This document shows positions 10,982-22,593 of a DNA stretch of 64,000 nucleotides, in pieces. Under the pieces are notes generated by a model, which was not told the origin of the DNA, did no database searches, and saw only the letters and a list, made by a program, of their open reading frames with translations. Origin of the DNA: Aaosphaeria pasadenensis (taxonomy: Eukaryota > Ascomycota > Dothideomycetes > Pleosporales); assembly GCA_022813625.1 (NCBI GenBank), contig JAKLMB010000016.1, forward strand, positions 434,001 to 498,000, in the 5' to 3' direction. The first letter of the stretch is position 1, and each line of letters opens with the position of its first letter. A program made the position numbers and the translations under genes.

Positions 10982-11638
10982 TCAAGGATCCTTATCCGCA
11001 CCACCTTGACCTATCCTCACAATCAGCAAACAGCATTCTCAAATGCCTTCGGGGCATGATCTCAAGGACTCAATTGACTCACCGGACCAGAACTTCGGCG
11101 ACACCTTATCCTTCTTCGCGTCCTCGTTGCTAACCTGCTCGTGCGCCTTCTCAGCCCTCTGCTCCATCTCCTTGTTGTGCTGCCGCACGCTCTCGTCGTG
11201 CTCGCCGGGAGGGTTCTCGTTCAGGATCTTCGGCTGCGCACCTTTTGTGCCTTTGCTTCCACTTCCACTTCCTCCACTGCTGCTGCTTCCACCGCTGCTA
11301 CCATTGCTGCTGGAAGGACTATCCCTGTTACTTCCCTTACCACCAGTCCTGTGCCCGCCCTTCTCTTCACCAGACTTCGACGACGAGGAACTCGACGACG
11401 ACGACTTCCCCTGTCCGACCTTCGGCGCGGGAGGTCCCGGGTGCTCGAGCTCTGAACGGGGATTCTTGCCCTGCTGCTGCGGATTCTCGCCGACCGGGTT
11501 GCCGTCGCCGCTGCCGTAGTCCTGGTGGGCGAGGCGGACGGGGACGTATGCTCGTGGCGCTGCTGCTGCTGCTGCTCGTTGGGAGAGCGGTCTGAGGGCC
11601 GAGGTGCGTACGATTGATATGGGGCGTAGGAATGACAT
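10982..11638 (-). CDS. Small mitochondrial-type protein, Ser/Gly-rich, conserved ends
   Basis: Exons 11638-11083 and 11010-10982 (donor GTGAGT, acceptor GATAG) give 194 residues. The second exon is only 29 nt and encodes the C-terminus GQGGADKDP. The N-terminus (MSFLRPISIVRTSALRPLSQ, then an Ala/Arg stretch) looks like a cleavable mitochondrial presequence. It is followed by AHQDYGSGDGNPVGENPQ and EHPGPPAPKVGQG, a pattern I recall from uncharacterised fungal proteins. The middle is a low-complexity Ser/Gly/Lys tract. The end carries NENPPGEHDESVRQHNKEME and KVSPKFWSG. Function is unknown. Without the small 3' exon the frame would run into unrelated residues, so the splice is well supported by the conserved-looking ending. 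Confidence 0.8.
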
Positions 11639-12239
11639 GGTTTTGGTGGGTTCCGAGGGTTTCTTTGTGGGATTCGCTGGATTGGATGGCGATGAATTGG
11701 GATATGGAGATTGGTGAGTAGATTGGTTTGGATTACCTTTTTGTGGTCGATGGTTTCGAAGGTAAGCTACGAGATAGTATGGTAGATACGGGCACACGGG
11801 GTAGCACGAGGTAGTTTGGAATGCTCTAAGGGTACTGATCAACGTGACGTCAAGATGATAGCTCTCCGAGCCAAGCAATTCGCACAGTCGACGTCACCAT
11901 TATCTGGATGGACTGTTCGACATCGCGCAATTTTCAAGTGAGCATTGTAGCAGTTGTAGTGACCTAGAGTGGAAACGTATTATATTCTGTAGATCGTTGT
12001 TCGGTGGTGGTGTAGAATGATTTTCTCTAAAACGTCGTGGGTATCGTGCTCTATGCGTACGTTCGTTGCCAAAAGAGGGAAAGACAAGATAACAACAACA
12101 ATAATACATACAAAGGTCCAAGATGCGATCCGTTCAAATGTCCAAATTATAAATGAAATGAAACAAACGTTCATTTGACTTGCGCGCGCGCTCGCTTGGT
12201 GTAAATGGATGTCCAAATCAAAAAGAATATGCTGTACGA
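11639..12239. other. Intergenic, no gene seen
   Basis: Promoter of the small mitochondrial-type gene on the left and the 3' flank of the RBR ligase gene on the right. Nothing further is supported. Confidence 0.45.
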
Positions 12240-14439
12240 TCAGTCAATCCCGGCGACCGATCCCTCCCATCTCCAATCGTCCACTTCGACACCTCGCGGG
12301 GCTGTCGCAATCGCCTCGGCGTCTACTTGAACATGGGTGAGCCATGTTCCGACTCGGTTTGCGCCGCGCTTGGTGCCGTCGCGGGAGAGTCCGGCCATCG
12401 CTGACGCCGTGGCCACAGGTGCTGCGGAACGGACAGTCCGTGGGGGTTCGCGCACACTAGTGCGCCGGCTGAAAAACCGTGGAGTCGTCGTGCGGGTTGC
12501 TGCTCGAGCTGCTGCTGTCGCAAGAGGTCGCACTGCGTAGGACTCGTTCATATGATGGCCTCCTGAATTACCCAGACCATAGACCTGCGCTGCAGGCTCT
12601 CCTCTGCTCATATCTGACCTCTCTGGCGTCGGCCCCATCCTGAGCTGGGAACGTAGGTGCCCTGCCAAACTCTCGTCTATGCGATCGCCATCTCGCTCTC
12701 CACGATGGCGGACTCTGGTGCTGCTTCTTCGAACGGGTGCTGGTTCGGGCTCGGAGAATTCTTCGATCACTTCCACTACATCATGTGTGGGAACTCGCAT
12801 ATCGTTCAGTCGGTCTTCATCGTCCAGATTTTGGTAGGTGAACCATGGGCAATTACATGTTTTCCAAGGTAAGGCACACATCATGCAGAACTGGGCCGTA
12901 CAGCGACTGTATCCACGTTAGCAAAACGATCATCTACGCCTGCATGCACACAAAAAGAATACTCACCAAGTCATGTGGTTGCAACCCTCCTTGAGTTCAA
13001 CAATTGCTTTGCACTTGTAACACCTCTGCCAGCCTTGGTCTTTGGCCATCTGGACGATGCGATTGGTCTCCTCGTCTCGAGGACACTCCCGCCGCGTGTG
13101 GAATCTGCTGCTGCACAGCACGCAAACCTTCGTGCTGCAACGGCCGCAGCGTGCGTACTTGCGACCAGTGGTCATATCGAGTTTAATCTTGGACGGCTTG
13201 ATCCATTCTCCGCACCCCTTCATGGGACAGTAAATACGATTAGACGACGTATACTCCTGATATTTCTTATTCCAAAGTCTCTTGAATTTATCGTCGAACA
13301 AACGGTCGACATGCTTGAGAGGTATGTGCTCCTCGGTGCAGCACTTTGGCGGCATATGCTGCGGGTCAGATACCGACAGGGTGAACTGTCGCTTGAGACA
13401 AGAATGGCACATATGGTGGCCGCAACCAAGTTTAGCCGTCTTGTTGATTGGCACCTCATCGTTCATGCAGATAAGACATTCGACCCTACCAAAAGTCAGA
13501 AGAGCGCACGTGAGCTGAAAAAGAAACAATAAGCTTACTTCGGGGTCTCCTTTGGAATTATCGTCGTTTTCGGCGGAGGTCCGAATAGCGATGCGAACAG
13601 GCCGGTGTTGCTTCGTCGATGTGCGGAGGCATGGCGTGGCTCTTTGGTGGAATGGGATCTCACTGGCGTGGTTGGGGCTGTCACTGGAATTTTGACAGTG
13701 CTGGTGCGCCGGACGGAAGGCCTGCTTGCCATGTAGACCCTGTTTGGTTCTCGCGCGGAGGTACTCCTATGAGTCGATCAGTACATCTTCAGACCGAACG
13801 TCCAAGTAAACCTCACCTTCTGAGCCTGGGTTCATCGGGTCTCCTGACAGAAGTTGAATTTGAACCAGAACGTGGGGTGTGCATCGTTCTGCTGGAGGAT
13901 CCTCCCTCATCACTCCTCCTAGGCGCAGACGATCGTCGGACCGTCACCTCTTCTATGACACCTCTTGATCTTGGTTGCTCATAATCGTACCCATCAACCA
14001 CCTCTGCAACCACCTTCTCCCTCCTCTTCTTGCGTCTCGTCCCGTCCTGTCGTACATCCCTCTTGCTGCCTCGCGATGTGCCCTTCACCCTCTCCACTGT
14101 GACTTCCTGTGCCATGCGTTTCGATTCTCGCGGTCGATCTGACTCTGGTCGAGTAGGATACGGGTCGCGGCGCTCTGCTAATTCATCGATGTCTATCGCG
14201 GCGTCCCGTCGAACCTCCTCAGCTCGGCGGCGTTCTCTTCGCTCGCGCTTGGCAGCAGCGTATTCCTCCTCGCTATCTTCGTCCCACCAGTCTCGGTGTC
14301 GATGGTGGCGATGTCTTCTGTGACTCCTTCGCTCGCGGTCGCGATCCTTCTCGTTTGCGTTGTCTGCTTCGTCGGCGGAATACTGATGGTGATTGTCGTA
14401 GTAGGGCCTGGGATCACGCTCTACCCGACCGCCGGCCAT
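12240..14439 (-). CDS. RBR-type E3 ubiquitin ligase (RING1-IBR-RING2)
   Basis: Exons 14439-13817, 13766-13539, 13485-12967 and 12906-12240 give 678 residues. The start ATG at 14439 is chosen over an in-frame GTG upstream. The N-terminal 290 residues are disordered and highly charged (RRSHRRHRHHRHRDWWDEDS). RING1 begins at CLICMNDEV and includes GCGHHMCHSCL. The IBR segment carries CGRCSTKVCVLCSSRFH. RING2 is CYKCKAIVELKEGCNHMTC followed by RCTAQFCMMC. The last Cys of GCNHMTC is the position that carries the ubiquitin thioester in RBR ligases, and its codon is split by the last intron. After RING2 comes a 210-residue disordered tail. The enzyme would accept ubiquitin from an E2 and pass it to substrate; the target is unknown. 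Confidence 0.95.
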
Positions 14440-15786
14440 GCCTGGGGGCACCCCGCGGGTATATACAGGCGTCGTGCCAGCCTTGCAGGAACTAGACGCT
14501 GGCGGGCGCTCTCAGGCAGCGTTGCAGTTGCAGGCAGGGCGGCGAAAATGTGCGTGTGGAGGGGCGTGAGTGGGTGGAATTTTTGGGGATGATCGAGTGA
14601 CAGCGACAGCGAACAACAACGCGCACCACCTGCAATATGCAATCGTCGTCGAGAGTCCAGGACCGGTTGGACAGGACAGGACGGGATTAGGAGCAGGAGG
14701 ACAGGGTCGGAGGTTAACGACGGGTCCCTCGCTCTCGCTCGCTGACCAACGCACGAGTGGATTTGCCTCTTGGGAGTTGGTTTTCTTTTTTGGTAATGGC
14801 CCTTTTTTGTTTTTTTTCGTTCGTTGATTTGTTTCTGCCCCCTTCCTTTTCCCTATCCTTTTCCCTGCCACCCCCAGGAAATGGTGACAGAATGGCTTTG
14901 GGCGGTGAGCATCAGGTGCGGATACCCTGACGATCTGTGCAAACGACAAGACGACAAGCCGACCCTAAAGACCACCCAAAAGTAAGACACACACAAACTT
15001 TGGGATCAGGGAACACACCAGCACAGGCACAGGAACAAGGACTATTACAGGCTACAGCCTAACTACAGGCACGCGGGACGGGTTAGGGAAGTTTAGCGGG
15101 CGGGCGGCCTGGCACCGGCTGGACTGGGCTGGGCTGGTTGCAAACTGTAATTGTAGAGGGGAGGGGATGTGCCCGGAATAGTTGCAGATGCACTTGCATA
15201 GATGAAGTACAAAAATAATGATGATGCCTTACCTTACACAACAGTCCGTAGTGATCCAATAACCAATACATACTGTATGTACTATGATGTACGACTTTAT
15301 ATACGTACCTAAACACTGCTTGCAAACTGCTTGCATACCATTTACAAGCACAGACATCGCCCCCGCTGCCATGTGTCTTACTCTACAGCCACCCCAAAAG
15401 AGCCTGTCTCCTTTCGGACGGTATGATATCAAATCAGTCACGATGACAAGTCGCTGCACCTATCTGATGATGTATGTCTGGCAACATGAGGAAGTTATCA
15501 TATGCTCCCCTCTCTCGTCGTCCACATGTGGGCGCACAGGAATGACTGCCCAGTTACTGTGGTCGATCCCGGTCGGGCATCCATCCACCCAATCTAAGAA
15601 GAGTCCCGGGACCTGACTTGCCACATGACGGGCATCCGAATACAGTCTGTACATTTCATCGCCTCTCTGCCTTCTTCACGGGTTTCAATGACTACATCCC
15701 AGGAAATGAGAACAACAAATAAAGGGGTATATTGATTGCAAGCAGATGAAAACTTTCATAGATTTGATTCTGAGTATGTCTCGATC
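14440..15786. other. Intergenic, no gene seen
   Basis: Promoter of the RBR ligase (14440 to roughly 15000, GC-rich, with T-rich runs near 14800) and the 3' flank of the Zrg17-like gene. I looked for tRNA signatures and exon chains and found none. Confidence 0.45.
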
Positions 15787-17303
15787 TCAGTCCTTTTCCA
15801 GCGTGATCTGAGTCGAAACCTCCCACTTCTGCCCACTACTGCTGCTCCCGTACCCGCCGCCGAGACGGTTCCGAACCATGCTCCCAATGCGATCTCTGAG
15901 CCGCCCAATCTCCTCCAGATTCCGCACCCGAAGCTTCAGGTTCGCCTGACACAGTCCATAGTGCACCTGCCAGAACTTGGCTTCTTCTACAGAGCTCACG
16001 GCCGGGTCGGTCTGGATGTCGTACAGGACATCCGAAACGCCTGGGCCGGAGTAAGACATCAGGAGCATCTTGCCCAGCGTCCAGCCTTGTATCCAGCCCA
16101 GTGCTACCATGGCGATGGCGACGGAGAATGACAGCGTGCGGTCGAGCCAGACGTACATCTGTATGCTCAGAAGCGGTAGGAGTAGCAGGAGCGCAGAGCA
16201 GGACAGCGTGAGGAAATGCGAAGGGTTGCTTAAAACGGATGGGAGGTTGGCGATGGCGCTCAGTCGCATCACCTTCCCGATGCGAGCGTGGTTCTTCAGG
16301 ACCAATGCGGATATCAGAGTCGAGACAATGCCACTCAGGGCGGCGAGGTCGATGCTGCCAGGAGAGACACGGCCATGCGAGTGGCCGTGATGCGGTTGGT
16401 GGTCGCCTTTGTCTTCGAGTGCGTGCGTGAGACCGTGGGAGATGAGATCCAGACCCATGAAGAGCAGTCCCACAGACATGGCGAGACCGGCGACCACCTC
16501 AGAACGCTCAAATCCAAACGGATGACGTACGGTAGAGCGCTTCCACACCTCGAAATTGGATCCTACGTCAACTCCCACGCAAAGAAACGCACCAAGTGCG
16601 TCATAGAAGATTAGTCGGGATAGAACAGTGAGTGCTAGAGACTCATGTGCACCCCATTGAACGAGACCCGCGACCATCAAGTGGCCGAAGCACCATCCCA
16701 AGCGCAATGTTTGTTCCCTAGACATGCTCGAACGGTATTCCTTGAACGTGGGGATGGGAAGCGAAGCAGGTAACTGGAGAGGGGCGCGCGAGGGTGGTTC
16801 GAGAAAGATTTGGTGGGAGACACTGCTGTGCTTGTATTTATGTCCTCGTCGCCGTCCAATATCCTGCTACAATTAGTAAAAAATCAGAAGCTGTAGACAT
16901 CCCAACAACGTACAGATTTGTTGGCCTGCGGTTTGTTAGGCATGTACTGAACAGACTGGAAATTGAATGGATTTGGCGCGCTGTCTGGTCCATTCGAAGC
17001 TGCTTCCCCTTCGCTCATACCACTCAAAGCGCTTGCTGGTGTGAATGGAAATGTTGCGCTTGAGGGACTGAAGACGGTGCTGGGTGTTTGTCGCTGGGAA
17101 GCGGAATCGCTTGGTGCCAATGGACCATAACGCTCTCCAAAAGATGCTGACATTGGAGAAAGCGTGTTGCTACTGAAGCTAGGTCTCGTGGGAGACAAAA
17201 AGTTATCGAAACCCAGACCGGTAGGTTGCTCGTTGGCCTCCTCCTCGTCAGGAGGCGGAGTCGGAGTGCGCGGAGGCAGAGGGAGAGGCATTGACGATGC
17301 CAT
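15787..17303 (-). CDS. Zrg17-like cation diffusion facilitator (ER/Golgi zinc transport subunit)
   Basis: Exons 17303-16914 and 16863-15787 (donor GTACGT, acceptor GCAG, branch TTACTAAT) join in phase 0 to give 488 residues. The N-terminal 150 residues are Pro/Ser-rich and cytosolic. Then come IGRRRGHKYKHSSVSHQIF and LPASLPIPTFKE, which I recognise from Zrg17-type CDF proteins. About six membrane segments follow, with HPFGFERSEVVAGL at the second-third loop and a His-rich loop (HQPHHGHSHG). The intramembrane HxxxD/DxxxD metal sites of active CDF transporters are not evident, as in Zrg17, which works as a partner subunit with an Msc2/Cis4-type transporter to load zinc into the secretory pathway. 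It shares a 478-bp divergent promoter with the gene at 17782. Assignment is by recall, not by search. Confidence 0.82.
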
Positions 17304-17781
17304 CGCGATAGATTGAAGGGAGCGACGTGAAAGGAGCGTGTGTCATTCAACAAGAAGACATGGAAAGAAGAAGTAGAAGAAAAAAACGAAGAGTAACAAA
17401 TGTAGTTGACGCGGAGTGACGCCGGCGGAGGTAGAGGGGTCTAGATAAGGTGGTTCTAGATACGGAGTACGGCTAATCACTAATAACTTTAGGTAGGTGA
17501 GAAGGTAACTAATACCGTACCTAGCCTAGGTTGGAGTGTCACTCTCGTGCATTGAATTCATCAAATTACATGCGGCCAAGTCCGGGGTCACACGCCTTGG
17601 CACCCGCCTCTTTCAGGAGTCTTGTTCATTGAACCTCGTCTCGTCATCGTCAGTTTTCCTGAGGAAACGCTTCCTAACATTTGTGAAGACTATCTTCAAA
17701 GACATCGTGTCCCGCCGCTGGACGATGGAATATAGCGCATGAGCACGTGAAAGGAACTAATTCTGGTCATGGACAAGAAGG
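17304..17781. promoter_or_regulatory. Divergent promoter, zrg17-like / two-TM protein
   Basis: A 478-bp interval lies between the starts of two head-to-head genes. It contains one copy of TACGGAGTA at 17461-17469, the same 9-mer that is concentrated at 30.1-33.6 kb. A short upstream frame starts with ATG at 17769, 13 bp before the + strand gene start, and overlaps that start in another frame (16 codons). It could dampen translation. Confidence 0.5.
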
Positions 17782-18909
17782 ATGGAAAATGGTACACCCA
17801 CACAACATCGTGGCGATGACAGCGTCGACCATGGCACCGTAGTACCAGTGAAGAAGATACGTTCAGAGAACGACAAAAGCCAGGGAGGAAGTCACAAGCG
17901 GAGCATTTCCGGCAATCTGCTAGCGAGTCTTCCCTTTCTGAAGACTTCACCCAAGGACCTCACCTCACAATGGCCACCAACGAAGGAACCCACGGGACCT
18001 GCGGGGGACAACGCCAGCGAAAACTCCAAGCAAGGCTCATCATCCATCGCGAACGCCCTGCGCCAGAGTCAAGGCCGCAAAAGGAAGGGCTCCCTGCGTC
18101 GCCTTGCAACTGGGAAAATGATGCGCGAGCGGCGGAACTCGATGCTCAATCAACAAGAACGTCTCAATGCCCAACAGCCAGCGCCCAGTAGCAATGGTGC
18201 GAGCGGCCCTCCGCAATTCGACCACGATCCAGCATCCCAACGCTTCGGTTATGAAAATGCGTCTTTCAATTCGTCGTCCGATAGCGGCTGGTCACAGGAT
18301 GGCAGACTTGCGAACCCTTCCATTAGCAATCTCAACATCAACGATCATGGCAAGGAGTACGACAACGACCAACCCACTCCGCGCATCCTGGAAACATCTC
18401 CTCTTGAAAGCCCGGTCGGTCCGTATGCATCTACGACAGACGACGACGAGAGTCTTTCTTTCTACCGTCCCACGGCCTTGAGTAGCAGTTCTTCGTATGG
18501 CGTGGTACAGCGTCAGTCGCCTCTTTCCTCCGCATTGCAGAGGCGTCGGTCGAATCGCTCCGGCCAAACCTCGTCATTGACCGTTGTGAACACCCCGACG
18601 GACGCAGTAATGGATGACGATTGGGACTATAGCGAGACGGAGTGGTGGGGGTGGGTTGTACTCATAGTGACTTGGATAGTATTCGTTGTAGGCATGGGCT
18701 CCTGTCTCGGAGTGTGGAGCTGGGCGTGGGATGTAGGGGAGACTCCGTATGCCCCTCCGGAGCTCGAAGACGATGCTACACTACCCATTACAGGCTACTA
18801 TCCAGCATTGATGTTATGTACAGCGGTCATGGCCTGGGTCTGGGTTGTTGTTGCGTGGGTGGGCATGAAATATTTCAGGCACGCCAAAGTCGTGGGAGAA
18901 GACAGTTAA
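17782..18909 (+). CDS. Conserved-looking fungal membrane protein, two C-terminal TM segments
   Basis: A single exon encodes 375 residues from MENGTPTQHRGDD. Residues 1-275 are disordered, Ser/Asn/Gln-rich and basic around KGSLRRLATGKMMRERRNS, a probable phosphorylated cytosolic tail. An acidic-aromatic lead-in (DDDWDYSETEWWGW) precedes the first hydrophobic span (about 284-306). A short loop (TPYAPPELEDD) then leads to the second span (about 335-357), rich in Trp and Val, and a basic end (KYFRHAKV). The high Trp content around the membrane spans is unusual. I recall similar C-termini in uncharacterised fungal proteins but know no function. It is divergent from the Zrg17-like gene; any functional link is inference. 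Confidence 0.82.
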   Translation: MENGTPTQHRGDDSVDHGTVVPVKKIRSENDKSQGGSHKRSISGNLLASLPFLKTSPKDLTSQWPPTKEPTGPAGDNASENSKQGSSSIANALRQSQGRKRKGSLRRLATGKMMRERRNSMLNQQERLNAQQPAPSSNGASGPPQFDHDPASQRFGYENASFNSSSDSGWSQDGRLANPSISNLNINDHGKEYDNDQPTPRILETSPLESPVGPYASTTDDDESLSFYRPTALSSSSSYGVVQRQSPLSSALQRRRSNRSGQTSSLTVVNTPTDAVMDDDWDYSETEWWGWVVLIVTWIVFVVGMGSCLGVWSWAWDVGETPYAPPELEDDATLPITGYYPALMLCTAVMAWVWVVVAWVGMKYFRHAKVVGEDS

Positions 18910-19474
18910 CCGCGTCATACGTCTAATAATCGACCTGTTCCACTGCATATAGGCGTTTCTATTATTACCACGCCGTTACATTAATGCGTTCGTTATCGCC
19001 AATAAGAAATTCGGCCTGAAACATTAAGCCATAACATCCCACTTAAGGGACGCCCCTCCAGATGCCTGATCTTCGTTTGCTCGCTAAGCTTGGGTTGTTT
19101 CTGAAATTCCATTTTCCACAGATTGTAGTTCGTGATATACATTATGAGCTACTCCTATGCAATGCGCACGCGCCCTTCAAATATCGGATGCTGCCCGTTC
19201 CTCGACCTCTCGACCGCTCGACCTCAAGTTCGGTTCATCGCGAACCGCACGGTCTTTTGGCAGCTAGGATCGCCGGTCTGATATTACAATCATGGTCCGT
19301 ATACCTAGGCGCACACACAGTGTGTCGGGTCCACCGACTGTACATTGTATGTGGAAGGATGTTGCTTGTTGCTGTAATATGGTCAAGGTGAGCTATTCAT
19401 TTCGTGGATTTCTATTCCGCGTAGGTATCTAAGTACTAACATTCACACACCAGATTCATCAATTCCACTCATCA
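18910..19474. other. Intergenic, no gene seen
   Basis: 3' flank of the two-TM gene and promoter of the next + strand gene. No supported feature. Confidence 0.45.
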
Positions 19475-20504
19475 ATGATGGCCCTTCGCAGGAATCCAGA
19501 GCGCAAATGTAGGGAGTGGTCTCTCAATAGCCGAATCGAGAGTATCAATTCGATTGCTTCGTCTCCCTCCAGACAGCGTACGGCCGATCTTCGATTTTCG
19601 TATGCTCCTAACCCGTATGTCTCTCAGAAGATTTAACATGAAATATGGACTCAAACTGACTTTACTCAGACCTCGTATTGGTGATCGTCAGTTAAGCCAG
19701 AGAGTTCCTACTCAACCATTTCGATTTTTCGACTTGCCTAGGGAGGTGCGAGATCACGTTTATTCGTATCTGGTCATCCGACGCGGCAAATCAGTTCCCA
19801 TTCTTGAGGCAAAATCAATTCTCCGCGGACAGAAGAAGCGAGTGACATCCCAGCGCACTCGAGAGAGGTTGAATCTGAAAAGGATCCAAAGTGGACGTCG
19901 ACCACTTGCTCCAAGAGAACCAGCATCAGAGCCCGTTGTTCACTTGAACCTTTTACAGACATCACGTCTACTCCATTTCGAAGCTAGCGACTACCTCTAC
20001 CAGAATTGGTTCGCAATCTCCCTGGACAACTTTCCCATTACCACAATAGACACGCCCTACGGATGGAACCTTGGCCGAATCAGCAAGATGCAGCTCGAAC
20101 TACAACTCAAAGACGTGGAAAGGATGAACAGCTACGTTGACTGGTCGACCTTCTTCGCCAACTTCCCTTCCCTCAGGCTTCTCCGTATCATCCCGACTTT
20201 CCATCCGAGATACTACGACTGGGCGCGCACCGAGCTGCGAACCTGGCACGACGCACACTTCGTCTTCCGTGCTTTCTTCCGCGAGCTGATGGCGTCGATT
20301 CCACCTAACATACACCTCAAGCTGGGACCATCGCTAGATCCGGAAGACGATATGCAATTGGAAGGTCGGGCACCCATTCCGCAGATTGTCTTACAGCAAA
20401 TGTGCTGCGATATAGGGGTGAGAGTGCCCAGTGGGCGGGGCATTGAAGAGAGACACCTTGCAGTGGGCAGGGTCATAGACGTTCACGGACAAGGACACCC
20501 ATAG
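19475..20504 (+). CDS. Hypothetical protein with F-box/2EXR-like N-terminal motif
   Basis: Exons 19475-19614 and 19670-20504 (donor GTATGT, acceptor TCAG) give 324 residues. After a short basic lead the protein has QPFRFFDLPREVRDHVYSYL, the L-P-x-E-V-R pattern typical of fungal F-box-like and 2EXR-type domains. Further on, LNLLQTSRLLHFEASDYLY matches the second conserved block of these families (a hydrophobic helix with a hxxEA core). The remainder is alpha/beta-like, with no catalytic motif. Such proteins are numerous in ascomycetes and usually unstudied; an SCF adaptor role is possible but not shown. The first of two adjacent ATGs (19475 and 19478) is used. Confidence 0.78.
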
Positions 20505-21445
20505 GGGATTGCGAACTTCCTGTTACCATAATACTCAGCACGAACATTTCTGAATTTTAATTATATCTAAGGCATCTATAAGGATTGTGTTATCATTTTC
20601 TTCCCGGGGCGTTCGTTGGTGGTGGATCGTCTGCATATGAGAGGGGCTTTCAGATCATTACCTCTCGAAATCTGCCATCAGCCGATAGTTGTATGCCTCT
20701 GTTTAGCAATTGTACAAGTTATGAACGCAGATGCTCATCTTCTTTGCACTTTATCGGGCTCAATCACGCAAGCGAGTGACAGTACCAATGATGCAAAATG
20801 GATACACTATGATAAACTATGAAGGTAATCTTACTCAGGTTGGCATCCGCTATATTATATCTTCATCCCCGTTATGCGGATAAATCAAATGAAGCAAATA
20901 TTGCAGTCTATACATCTTATGATAATACGCTTACTATAGGTGGCTTTGTTCACATCGCTCACGCGGGGTGAGGGGGTTCGCATGAACATAACATGATGAC
21001 ATGAAACCCCCCCCAAGCAATCCACCCCCTATCAACCTTTCTATTTTCTTTTCTTCCTTTCGATCATCGGTGAGAAAAAGCTATAAGCCTTGAAACGCAT
21101 CTATCATAATATTATGATGTCTTCCAAATCGTCTGACAAATGAAGCACAAGTGCCGGTTCCTGGAGCTCTGTTTGGCTCTGGAATGATTCCAGCGGGGAA
21201 TTATTGTCATAATCGAAGGACTAGAAGCTGGGATAGTTTTCCAATTCAATTTTCATGCCTTCAAATCATCCAGTAACTAAGGTACGTTCTCTTGCTTCCC
21301 TGAGGAGCAAGATAAATATAGCTACCGATTGGGTTTAGCCTCAATGATCGACATGCAAGCTCCAACCACACGGCAGAAACATCACTCTATACTCCACTCC
21401 AATTGTTCCACACCAGCGCCTCAGAGCCTTTGACAAATACGCAAA
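20505..21445. other. Intergenic, AT-rich, no gene seen
   Basis: About 0.9 kb of AT-rich sequence upstream of the cyclin gene. It has a short C-run at about 21007-21012 and pyrimidine stretches near 21040. No supported gene. Confidence 0.45.
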
Positions 21446-22384
21446 ATGCAGGCCTCGCCTCTGGCTAACTTGCAGGCAACGGTTGAGCAGCTTGAAACGT
21501 CAGGCTCACAGCTCGACGGGATTCCCGTCGACCTTGAGGAATCTATTCGCTTTGCTGGCGCGAGGCTCACACAGGCCGCTGGCGTCTTGCTTCGATTACC
21601 CCAGGAAGTTATTGCACAGGCAATTATATTGTTCACGAGGTTTTGGATCGGCCCTGAGGGAGGCAGCTTGGCTGAGTTTGGTGCTGCGGTCAGTTCCTCT
21701 TAACCCAACTTATGCAACGATAGCTTATACAAGTGACAGCACATATCGGCGGGATCCCTATACCTCGCAGCAAAGCTCTCTGCTTTCCCCAAGTCTGCAC
21801 GAAGCATAGTCAACGTCTACGCCTTTCTCGATACGATTCCCTCCACGTACGCCGATCTCGAACAGCTATGGAAGGAAAACAACCCGGAGGAATACTATGT
21901 CTCTCCTGGGACGTATGAGCGGCGACGAAGCACATTGTTCAACATGGAGAAACAGATCTTGAAAGTACTGGGTTTTCAGCTACAGGTTACACTGCCATAT
22001 ACTCTTGCCATCACTTATCTACAAGCTCTCAGTGCCTTCGACGATCCCGGCGCAACTGACCTGGCGAAACGAACGTTCGCACATTTGAACTCCGCACTCC
22101 TGAGTCCACAGCTTCTGCTTCTGACACACCAACCTCCAACACTGGCTACTGCCGCCATATACTTAGCGGCTAAAGAAACCAACGTGAAGTTGCCAGGTGT
22201 AGATTGGTGGACAATATTTGACACAGATCGGGAAGAGTTGGGATTTTTGGTGGTCGGGTTGCTGAGCGTGGAAACATTTGCAACCGCTGAAAAGGCGAAG
22301 TGGGCGGGTCGAAAAGTACCACTGACCGTTGAAGAGGTCAACGCCGAGATGGACAGAAGACAATCGGAAAATGCAGGGGAGTGA
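21446..22384 (+). CDS. Transcription-type cyclin (cyclin L/K/T-like)
   Basis: Exons 21446-21688 and 21740-22384 join in phase 0 to give 295 residues. The first cyclin box runs from SIRFAGARLTQAAGVLLRLP through QAIILFTRFWIGPEGGSL and, after the intron, HISAGSLYLAAKLSAFPKSA. TYERRRSTLFNMEKQILKVL is the characteristic helix that ends the first box (E-x-x-hL-x-x-LGF). A shorter second box includes LATAAIYLAAKETNVKLPG. This organisation fits the cyclins that partner CDKs in transcription and splicing rather than mitotic cyclins. The catalytic partner is not in the window. The protein is short, without the RS tail of animal cyclin L. A perfect hairpin lies about 95 bp past the stop. Confidence 0.87.
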
Positions 22385-22477
22385 AGGACTGCATTCGCCT
22401 CCCTTGCGTTGTCCGACCTTACCCATGCATGTTTACCTGTCTGAATCGTTCCTGCAGGTGTGAGACATGACTATCTC

Positions 22478-22507
22478 AGACAATGTCTTTGCGCTGGGAC
22501 ATTGTCT
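22478..22507. repeat. Perfect 10-bp inverted repeat, 10-nt loop
   Basis: The arm AGACAATGTC at 22478-22487 is perfectly complementary to GACATTGTCT at 22498-22507. It lies downstream of the cyclin stop codon and upstream of the next gene on the same strand. It could form a hairpin in the cyclin 3' UTR or the next leader. Confidence 0.6.
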
Positions 22508-22593
22508 TTCCCTGTCTCTTCATAAGGCTGGCGGCCAGGCAACTCTCTCCCTCTGTATTGCCATGATCGGTCGATATTACTGCACTGCAGACC

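Noticed and set aside
11043..11595. Plus-strand frames over the Ser/Gly-rich mitochondrial-type gene
   Set aside because: Leu/Pro/Cys-rich readings of the complementary strand of a low-complexity tract.
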